Under the pieces are notes generated by a model. It made no database searches, was not told the DNA's origin, and saw nothing but the letters and a program-made list of their open reading frames with translations. From contig DBCF01000293.1 in NCBI GenBank assembly GCA_002292925.1, forward strand, positions 1 through 8,417: DNA of 8,417 bases. Reading direction: 5' to 3'. The first letter of the stretch is position 1. Each line of letters begins with the position of its first letter. Source of the DNA: Roseiflexaceae bacterium UBA965. Lineage in GTDB: Bacteria > Chloroflexota > Chloroflexia > Chloroflexales > Roseiflexaceae. This document shows, one piece after another, positions 1 to 5,560 of this stretch. A program made the position numbers and the translations under genes.

Positions 1-201
1 AACGTCACCCTCATCGACCCCGCCCCGGCCGTAGCCCGCCAAACGCTCCACATCACCCAGACCCATGGACTCACCCGCCCCGAGCAGGGACAGACGTGGT
101 ATTACACCACCGGGTCAGCCAGCCATTTGGCCTGGCAAATCCAAGCATTAGGCCTTCCCCCTGGTTTAGTCGCACATGTTGCAGTAGAGGAATTGGTATG
201 A
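1..201 (+). CDS. murI: Glutamate racemase, C-terminal end (5' part outside window)
   Basis: Only the last 66 codons are visible. They read in frame 1 to a TGA at 199-201 and begin NVTLIDPAPAVARQ, then WYYTTGSASHLAWQIQALG. This matches the C-terminus of glutamate racemases, where a (V)TLVD-(S/P)-x-x-x-V-A stretch is followed by a (Y/F)-(Y/V)-(T/S)-(T/S)-G-(D/S) strand and a final helix ending in a hydrophobic V-x-x-V tail. The enzyme interconverts L- and D-glutamate in the cytoplasm and supplies D-Glu for peptidoglycan. The catalytic cysteines lie in the missing part and cannot be checked. The stop overlaps the next gene's ATG (ATGA, 198-201), which suggests one transcript and translational coupling. 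The assignment rests on a short C-terminal stretch, so another Asp/Glu racemase family member is possible. Confidence 0.75.
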   Translation, partial: NVTLIDPAPAVARQTLHITQTHGLTRPEQGQTWYYTTGSASHLAWQIQALGLPPGLVAHVAVEELV

Positions 202-896
202 ATATCGAGTGGATTGGGCTTCTCGCCTCATATCTCTATGCCGGTGGGTTGTTGGGTATCGGCGAGCTGTTGCATCGCCAATTCAACATCAGCAATGACA
301 TTACCCGCAAAGTGGTGCATATCGGGGCGGGGATGTGGATTTTCGGCGTGCTCTATTTCTTCCATACCTGGCAAATCGGCGTCATCCCTTTTGCCACCTT
401 TATCGGACTCAACTATTTCTTTTATCGCGTCAAATTATTTCGCGGCATCGACAGTGATACCGCCAGCCCGGGCACTATCTATTTTGCCTTTGCCATTACC
501 GTCATTTCGATGGTGTTTTGGCGACCACAGGGGCCCATCGACCACGCCCCCGCCGTTGTCGCCGGCATCATGACCATGACCTGGGGCGACGCCTTGGCCG
601 CCTTGGTCGGCAAACACTTTGGGCGCCATCGCTATACCCTCAACGGCGGCACCCGTAGCTACGAAGGCAGCGCCGTCATGTTTGGCGTATCGCTGCTCGT
701 CATCGCATTGTCACTCAGCCTTTTGCCCGGCTCAAGCCTCACCCCCTATGCCGACTTGCCCACTACCAGCGCCATTGTGCTGGCCAGCGTTGCCGGTGCC
801 ATCACTGCCACCGCCGTCGAAGCCTTGTCACCCCACGGCACCGACAATTTGACGGTGCCGATTTGTGTGACCCTCGTGGCACTCATCGCCGGCTAA
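198..896 (+). CDS. VTE5/SEC59-like CTP-dependent lipid or polyprenol kinase (CTP_transf_1 family)
   Basis: A 232-residue integral membrane protein. An ATG at 198 with GAGG at 187-190 (7-nt spacer) is a far better start than the upstream alternatives, which would lie inside the racemase gene. Family landmarks are R37-K38 followed by VVHIGAG (39-45), the W-G-D of MTMTWGDALAALVG (126-138), the GTRSYEGSAVMF segment (151-162) and EALSPHGTDNLTVP (208-221). This set and order are typical of phytol kinase (VTE5), dolichol kinase (SEC59) and yeast Dgk1, which transfer phosphate from CTP to an isoprenoid alcohol or diacylglycerol at the membrane. About six hydrophobic segments are visible. The substrate cannot be told from sequence: phytol, farnesol/geranylgeraniol, polyprenol and diacylglycerol are all possible. 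It is coupled to the racemase upstream, and its TAA interlocks with the stop of the convergent transporter gene. Confidence 0.85.
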   Translation: MNIEWIGLLASYLYAGGLLGIGELLHRQFNISNDITRKVVHIGAGMWIFGVLYFFHTWQIGVIPFATFIGLNYFFYRVKLFRGIDSDTASPGTIYFAFAITVISMVFWRPQGPIDHAPAVVAGIMTMTWGDALAALVGKHFGRHRYTLNGGTRSYEGSAVMFGVSLLVIALSLSLLPGSSLTPYADLPTTSAIVLASVAGAITATAVEALSPHGTDNLTVPICVTLVALIAG

Positions 897-2200
897 TCGC
901 GGCTCGCTACCCACCACTTGAGCAATACCGCACTCAACAACCCAGCACCTGCCAGCATGGCAAACAACACGTTGTAGCCGTATTGCCCTGCCAACCACCC
1001 TGCCACAAGCGGCGCGCCAGCCATCACCGGCACATTAAATGAATTCGCCAAGGCAATGTAGTTGGCGCGTTTTTCGGCAGGGGCAAAACTAAACACCATC
1101 GCCGTGTTGGCGGGCTGCATCCCCCCCAGGGCAATCCCACCCAGCACAAACACCGGGTAAAACCAGGCTTCACTCGTCGCCAACCACGGCAATAACAGCG
1201 ACACCATCCCCAATAGCGCCACAAAAATCAACACCCGTCGCCGCCCCCAGCGATCGGCCAACGTCCCCAAGCCGAAGTTCCCCAAGGCCTGTGACGCCAA
1301 CAACACCACCGTAAAGGTACCGACGGTACTGCCACTCACCTGGAAGCGTACCAGCGCCGCCGCCGTCACAAAGCTTTGCCCCATCAAGGCCAACGACAAA
1401 AAGGCAAAGGCCACCAAATAAATCAAAAACGCCCGATCGTTACGCAATAAACTGGGCATATCACGGAACAACGACCAAAACGACTGCTTCTCGGGGTGTG
1501 GTTCTACCCGTGGCTCAATACTCAACGCCAAAAACAGGTACGAAATCGCCATCACCACAAAACAACCCAACGACAAAATCCCAATGTTTTGCGGGAAGGT
1601 ATACGCTCCCACTAGTTGCCAGCCCCACAATGTAAACGGTTTATTCGCCAAAATCTGCGTGGCGACCGCCGCTCCCGCCACCCCCAACAGACTGCCAACC
1701 CCACTTTGCATACCAAAAAACGTCCCCCATGATTTTTGCGGGATAATCCGACTAATCAAATCTTGCCACGGGACCGCATTGGCCCCGGCACTCACCATAA
1801 ATAGCGCATACAAACTAAAAAACAACGCCAATGTGGTAGTCGCATCGAGCGCATCACCTAACAATAACCACAACCCCAAAATCAACCACGGAATCCGCTC
1901 GAGAACGGTAATCACCATGGTTACCGGCTTCCGCGTCCACATATGGGCAATCAACGGCGCCACAAACAACCCCGGCAACAACCAACCGATGTTAGCAATG
2001 GCCGGAATCAGACCTTGATGCCACTGTTGATCCGAAAACTGCTTCACAAAATAGGGCAACACCGTGTAACTCGACACCATGTTCATCCCAAACATAAACA
2101 ACCCACCCTCAATCACATTGAGGATAAAGTTGCGCCGCGCATGCAACACCACAAAGGCATCACTCGTATCAAGGGGAATCGTTTTTATGCCCGTATTCAT
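893..2200 (-). CDS. Major facilitator superfamily transporter, substrate unknown (copy B)
   Basis: A 435-residue polytopic membrane protein with the usual length and about 12 hydrophobic segments of an MFS carrier. The start is ATG at 2200 (MNTGIKTIPLD), preceded by AGGG five bases upstream. The open frame runs further upstream, but only over the out-of-frame shadow of the neighbouring copy. It is clearly paralogous to the transporter at 2662-3975: both share HARRNF-x-LNVIEGG near the N-terminus, a VPWQD/IPWQD segment, a GxxSGxGSLLGVAGA stretch and the MFS loop motif (here GTLADRWGRRRVL). The two are diverged over the whole length, so this is an old duplication. The ATG overlaps the TGA of the C-terminal copy upstream (ATGA, 2197-2200). 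The TAG at 893-895 interlocks with the TAA of the convergent lipid kinase gene. No substrate-specific residues could be recognised. Confidence 0.88.
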   Translation of the reverse strand: MNTGIKTIPLDTSDAFVVLHARRNFILNVIEGGLFMFGMNMVSSYTVLPYFVKQFSDQQWHQGLIPAIANIGWLLPGLFVAPLIAHMWTRKPVTMVITVLERIPWLILGLWLLLGDALDATTTLALFFSLYALFMVSAGANAVPWQDLISRIIPQKSWGTFFGMQSGVGSLLGVAGAAVATQILANKPFTLWGWQLVGAYTFPQNIGILSLGCFVVMAISYLFLALSIEPRVEPHPEKQSFWSLFRDMPSLLRNDRAFLIYLVAFAFLSLALMGQSFVTAAALVRFQVSGSTVGTFTVVLLASQALGNFGLGTLADRWGRRRVLIFVALLGMVSLLLPWLATSEAWFYPVFVLGGIALGGMQPANTAMVFSFAPAEKRANYIALANSFNVPVMAGAPLVAGWLAGQYGYNVLFAMLAGAGLLSAVLLKWWVASRD

Positions 2201-2657
2201 GCCTGCCCTATACTTTCTGTCAGCGGTGCTTTTTGGGGCAACCTGACCTTCCATTGCATCACCAACGTCCCAATCACCCCAAACGCCGCCAATACCCCAA
2301 ACAGCCCCACATAACCCATTTCGCCGGCCAACCAACCAGCCCCGATCGGGGCAAGCGCCATCACCGGTACATTGAACGTATTGGCGGTAGCAATATAGAG
2401 TGGCCGGAGTTCGTTGGTCGAAAAGAGCATCACAATCGAAAAACTGCTCAATTGATAGCCCGCCATCGCAATCCCGCTACACACAAAAATCACAAAATAC
2501 CACCACTCTGTCGGGGCCACCCATGCCAGCAACAACGACAACGCGCCGATGAAGCCCGACAATACCAGCACTTGTTTGTGACCCCAGCGATCTGCCAAGG
2601 CCCCCAACCCAAAGTTCCCCAAGGCCTGGGCAGCCGAGAGCACGATAGTATATGCCC
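2193..2657. repeat. Tandem repeat copy 1 (465 bp, diverged)
   Basis: This block lines up without gaps with 2658-3122 at a constant offset of 465 bases. By hand count about 70 positions differ (roughly 85% identity). It holds the C-terminal transporter fragment plus the first bases of the downstream transporter gene. The six bases ATGCCC stand just left of it (2187-2192) and at its right end (2652-2657). Confidence 0.85.
2197..2643 (-). pseudogene. C-terminal fragment of an MFS transporter, from a partial tandem duplication
   Basis: An uninterrupted 148-codon frame that begins at a GTG and matches only the last ~148 residues of the transporter at 2662-3975. I counted about 19 amino-acid differences (roughly 87% identity) and no insertions or deletions. 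It retains the LADRWGHKQVL loop motif and about five C-terminal membrane segments, but lacks the N-terminal domain and the first part of the C-terminal domain. Homology in the same frame reaches back a few codons before the GTG (RAYTIVL against GAFTVVL) and then meets a TGA. No good Shine-Dalgarno precedes the GTG. An MFS fragment of this size should not transport alone, so I call it a remnant. The frame has nevertheless stayed open while about 15% of bases changed, so expression as a half-size protein cannot be excluded. It ends in ATGA overlapping the next transporter's start. Confidence 0.75.
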
Positions 2658-3122
2658 GTATTCATGCCACTCCTGTGTTTTCTGTTAGCGGTGCTTTTTT
2701 GGGCAATTTGACCTTCCATTGCATCACCAGCGTCCCTAGTACCCCAAATGCCGCCAATAACATAAACAGCCCGATAAAGCCCACTTCACCCGCCAACCAC
2801 CCTGCCAACAACGGTGCCATCGCCGACACCGGTACATTGAACGTATTGGCAGTGGCGATATAGGTCGGTCGAAGTTCATTAGTCGAAAAGAGCATTACAA
2901 TCGATAAACTACTCAATTGATAGCCCGCCATGGCAATCCCGCTACACACAAAAATCACAAAATACCACCACTCTGTCGGTGCCACCCACGCCAACAACAG
3001 CGACAGTGCCCCGACGAACCCCGACAACACCAGCACTTGTTTGTGGCCCCAGCGATCCGCCAACGCCCCCAACCCAAAGCTCCCCAAGGCTTGGGCAGCC
3101 GAGAGTACGACGGTGAATGCCC
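2658..3122. repeat. Tandem repeat copy 2 (465 bp, diverged)
   Basis: This is the copy lying inside and just beyond the 3' end of the full-length transporter gene (2662-3975). It ends at the third ATGCCC (3117-3122). Identity to copy 1 is patchy: positions 2933-2979 are identical to 2468-2514 over 47 bases, while the gene-end part is much more diverged. Confidence 0.85.
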
Positions 3123-3975
3123 CAACCATTTCGCCCGATGACTGAAAGCGGTCGAGTGCCGCCGCCATCACAAAACTATGCCCCAAAATCCCCAACGAAA
3201 TCCCCGTCCGTGCCAGCAAATAGGTGCGAAACACACTATCTTTGCGCAACAGTTGGGGCATTTGTTTGACCGAACCCCAAATCGGTTGCTTGGGTTGGGG
3301 CGGGATGCGCGGTTCGACCGTCAACACCAAAAAGACAAACGATACCACCAAACAGCCAAAACAAATCAGCGACAATACGCCAATGTTAAACGGGAAGGTA
3401 TAACTCCCCACCAAATCTACGCCACCAATAGTAATCACTTGACCAGCCAGCACTTGGGTCGCCACCGTCGCCCCAGCCACCCCCAGCAGACTACCGAGGC
3501 CACTCTGGAACCCAAAAAACCGCCCCCAGCGCTGCTCAGGGATTACCCGCCCGATAAAGTCTTGCCACGGAATCGCCGTCGCCCCCGCACTAAACATGTG
3601 CATGGCATATAACCCAAAAAACATCGCTAGCGTCGTTGATGGTGCCAACGTGTTGCCCATAGACAACCAAATGCCCATGAACAACCACGGAATCCGCTCA
3701 AAAAACGTCCCTATCAACATGGGCATTTTGCGCGTCCAGAGCTGCGCAATATACGGTGCCACAAACAACCCCGGCAACAACCAACCGGTATTGGCGATGG
3801 TCGGCAACAACCCTTGGATCCAATTGGCCTGTGAATACTGCGACACAAAGTATGGCAACACCGTAAAGCGCGACACCATACTAATCCCAAACATAAAAAT
3901 CCCACCTTCGATGACATTCAACCAAAAATTGCGGCGGGCGTGGCGTGCCACAAACGCCGCAGTTACCTCAGACAT
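2662..3975 (-). CDS. Major facilitator superfamily transporter, substrate unknown (copy A)
   Basis: A 437-residue membrane carrier, normal length for the family, with about 12 hydrophobic segments. The start ATG at 3975 (MSEVTAAFVARHARRNF) has a strong ribosome site, AAGAGAGG at 3981-3988, with a 5-nt spacer. Visible landmarks are RNFWLNVIEGG (15-25), an IPWQDFIGRVIPEQRWG segment (135-151) like the P-x-x-R-G loop of many MFS proteins, and GALADRWGHK (303-312), the conserved loop motif A repeat of the C-terminal half. Charged loops (EPRIPPQPKQ, 221-230) mark the central cytoplasmic linker. It is the first gene of a probable operon reading into the C-terminal copy and then copy B. Its TGA at 2662-2664 overlaps an ATG that begins the same 15 bases as the copy B start. 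The substrate is unknown; neighbours hint at lipids or isoprenoids, but no residue shows it. Confidence 0.9.
   Translation of the reverse strand: MSEVTAAFVARHARRNFWLNVIEGGIFMFGISMVSRFTVLPYFVSQYSQANWIQGLLPTIANTGWLLPGLFVAPYIAQLWTRKMPMLIGTFFERIPWLFMGIWLSMGNTLAPSTTLAMFFGLYAMHMFSAGATAIPWQDFIGRVIPEQRWGRFFGFQSGLGSLLGVAGATVATQVLAGQVITIGGVDLVGSYTFPFNIGVLSLICFGCLVVSFVFLVLTVEPRIPPQPKQPIWGSVKQMPQLLRKDSVFRTYLLARTGISLGILGHSFVMAAALDRFQSSGEMVGAFTVVLSAAQALGSFGLGALADRWGHKQVLVLSGFVGALSLLLAWVAPTEWWYFVIFVCSGIAMAGYQLSSLSIVMLFSTNELRPTYIATANTFNVPVSAMAPLLAGWLAGEVGFIGLFMLLAAFGVLGTLVMQWKVKLPKKAPLTENTGVA
2670..2674 (-). promoter_or_regulatory. Stranded ribosome binding site at a vestigial start codon
   Basis: On the - strand AGGAG stands 4 nt before an ATG (2663-2665) that overlaps the stop of transporter copy A. 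From this ATG the first 15 bases equal the start of copy B (ATGAATACGGGCATA). The frame then runs into the transporter fragment out of register and gives a meaningless 62-residue peptide ending at 2477. It is best read as a start site left over from the duplication or deletion that made the fragment. Confidence 0.5.
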
Positions 3976-4013
3976 GCAAACCTCTCTTGTATCGTTTATC
4001 TAGCCCCCGATGT

Positions 4014-4042
4014 TTGACAGCACGTCATCGCTCGGGTATGCT
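4014..4042 (+). promoter_or_regulatory. Near-consensus sigma70-type promoter for the prenyl-synthase-like gene
   Basis: A perfect -35 TTGACA (4014-4019) and a -10 TATGCT (4037-4042) are separated by exactly 17 bases. Transcription would begin near 4048-4050. The in-frame ATG at 4038 lies inside the -10 box and so cannot be on this transcript, which moves the likely start codon to 4080 with a leader of about 30 nt. A short dyad TGAC-N5-GTCA (4015-4018/4024-4027) overlaps the -35 box and spacer and could be an operator, but its 4-bp arms are too short to claim. The divergent transporter gene starts at 3975; I saw no equally good promoter facing it. Confidence 0.6.
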
Positions 4043-4079
4043 AGAACTTGTGAACTTCATCGCAAACTTTTTGGCGAAT

Positions 4080-4985
4080 ATGCCGCATATTACGACACTA
4101 CACCACGACTTACAACATATTGACGCCTTGATTCAGGCACGAATCGCGCCACATGCCAGCGAAATCGCCGCCGAAGCACTCAACAGCACTGCGGTGGCTT
4201 TGCATCGTCATGCCGTGGCCAGTGTAATTTTGGCCGTGGCCCAGATGGGCACCATCGACCCGCACCGCACCGCCCATGCCAGCGCCGCCCTCGAGCTCAT
4301 TCGCGCCGGGTCGGCCATGCATCGCCGCCTCATCGACCCCAGCTTACGCAATGCGACGCCACACACGAGCACACCGTCGTTTGTGCATGGGCCCACCTTG
4401 ATGCTCGGCGATTATTTTTATGCCCTCGCCGCCAACGAAATGGCCGAATCACCCCACCCCCGTATCATCGCAGACTATGCGACTTGTGTGATGCAGATTG
4501 CCGAAGCGTTCCTTACCAGCATACCATTAAGTGACCCCGCAGTATTTCACAATGCACTCATGCATATCGATGCCATCGAAGGTGCCTTGATGCAACGGGC
4601 CATCAATGCCGGGATTATTTGTGGTGCAGTCACCGCATTTATTGATGAAAACAATGCCGTCGCCTGCGAATTGGCGCGCTTGTATGCCACCACGCTCCAT
4701 ATCCACGAGGCCCAGACCGAACCCCTCCGCTCACTCCAGCGTGGCATTATCATATTGCCGTTGGCCCATGCCCTACAACATCACCGCATACAAACCATGC
4801 AACTGATTAGTAGCGGCGATCAAGCCACGCTCAGTGCCTTTTTGCAAGAATGCGGCGGCATCACTGCCACCGCAACCATTCACCAACAGGCGGTGGATGC
4901 ACTTAATCAATTTGTGGCGACATTACCTGCTAGCACCGGCCGCGACATATTCCAATACCTCATTACTCAGGCAGCCGCTGTCTAA
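4080..4985 (+). CDS. Polyprenyl-diphosphate-synthase-like protein lacking both Asp-rich catalytic motifs
   Basis: A 301-residue, mostly helical protein, close to the 320-residue size of the family. The trans-prenyltransferase landmarks appear in the right order and spacing: LELIRAGSAMHRRLID (71-86) where the family has LIRAA-x-x-x-HDDVxD, LMLGDYFYALAANEMA (107-122) where it has VLxGDYLxxRA, a MQIAEAF stretch (138-144) in place of IAEGE, and QRGIIILPLAHAL (220-232) in place of L-x-x-GKxTLPLIxA. The first DDxxD is reduced to R82-R83-x-x-D86. The RRG is gone, the Lys of the K-T motif is missing (GALMQRA, 168-174), and the second DDxxD is replaced by H209-E210-A211. It should not bind the Mg2+-diphosphate as active enzymes do. 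A non-catalytic subunit or regulator is an inference. His content is high (about 7%). The ATG at 4080 is chosen because the promoter overlaps 4038; its ribosome site is weak. The gene ends interlocked with the convergent membrane gene. Confidence 0.75.
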   Translation: MPHITTLHHDLQHIDALIQARIAPHASEIAAEALNSTAVALHRHAVASVILAVAQMGTIDPHRTAHASAALELIRAGSAMHRRLIDPSLRNATPHTSTPSFVHGPTLMLGDYFYALAANEMAESPHPRIIADYATCVMQIAEAFLTSIPLSDPAVFHNALMHIDAIEGALMQRAINAGIICGAVTAFIDENNAVACELARLYATTLHIHEAQTEPLRSLQRGIIILPLAHALQHHRIQTMQLISSGDQATLSAFLQECGGITATATIHQQAVDALNQFVATLPASTGRDIFQYLITQAAAV

Positions 4986-5560
4986 GTACCTGTCTGCCGG
5001 CGCAACACCACCCACGTCAGTGCCACACTGGCCCCACTGACCAGCCACGCCAGCCACCACACCTGCCACGGTGTACTCACGAGGCTACTCCAGAGCAATG
5101 CGAGCGCAAACAGCACCATGCGCTGTGCCAACGTCTGCCGTGGCCAGCCATACCACGCCCACCCTAGCCCCACCAATGCCCCCACATACCCCAACCATTG
5201 CGGATAACTCGTGAGCACACAAGCCCCCAGCCGGGCCGGGATGAGCGTGCCACACGCCCCAGCCAGCATTACACCCGCTACCACGGCCCACCCCGCCGTG
5301 CGCCAATCAGGTGCGGTGTGTAGTTCACTGGCGATAATCGCCACTATTACCAATACCAACACATCAACCTCACCTAGAGCTTGGGCTCCCGGCGTCGGCA
5401 CCAACACCAACAGCAACCACGCCAGGAGCAGTGACATTGGGCGCACTCGTGGCCACCCCAACGCCGGCGCCGTTCGCAACACCAGCACCACAATTAGCAA
5501 CGTCGGGTAGAGCACCAGCCGGCTCCAGGCATATATCACCACGCTGACACTACTCCACAT
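4982..5560 (-). CDS. Trp-rich integral membrane protein, function unknown (downstream gene of pair)
   Basis: A 192-residue protein with about six hydrophobic segments and few charges; no family was recognised. The start ATG at 5560 (MWSSVSVVIYAW) is fixed by a strong GGAGG with a 6-nt spacer. The frame stays open to 5869, but the upstream part is Cys/Arg/Trp-rich nonsense that shadows the preceding gene. Tryptophan is about 16 of 192 residues, several times the usual share, clustered as GWAWYGW and TPWQVWWLAW near the C-terminus. The short acidic stretch ALGEVDVL is one of the few polar spots. The gene starts 11 nt before the end of the preceding membrane gene, so the two are probably co-translated and may form one complex. 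Its TAG (4982-4984) interlocks with the stop of the convergent prenyl-synthase-like gene. Confidence 0.75.
   Translation of the reverse strand: MWSSVSVVIYAWSRLVLYPTLLIVVLVLRTAPALGWPRVRPMSLLLAWLLLVLVPTPGAQALGEVDVLVLVIVAIIASELHTAPDWRTAGWAVVAGVMLAGACGTLIPARLGACVLTSYPQWLGYVGALVGLGWAWYGWPRQTLAQRMVLFALALLWSSLVSTPWQVWWLAWLVSGASVALTWVVLRRQTGT

Noticed and set aside
2201..2335. 45-codon N-terminal extension of transporter copy B
   Set aside because: It overlaps the conserved C-terminal copy in another frame, reads as Gly/Trp/Arg-rich nonsense absent from copy A, and the ATG at 2200 has its own upstream AGGG.
2477..2719. 80-residue - strand frame containing MNTGIYYRAL
   Set aside because: It is the out-of-frame shadow that results where the vestigial start joins the transporter fragment; no sensible protein composition.
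4008..4030. Operator-like dyad CGATG-N13-CATCG / TGAC-N5-GTCA in the promoter
   Set aside because: Arms of 4-5 bp are expected by chance; noted only in the promoter entry.
3945..4037. Earlier start (GTG 3945) for the prenyl-synthase-like gene
   Set aside because: It would overlap the start of the divergent transporter gene and lie upstream of the promoter; the extra residues resemble no part of the family.
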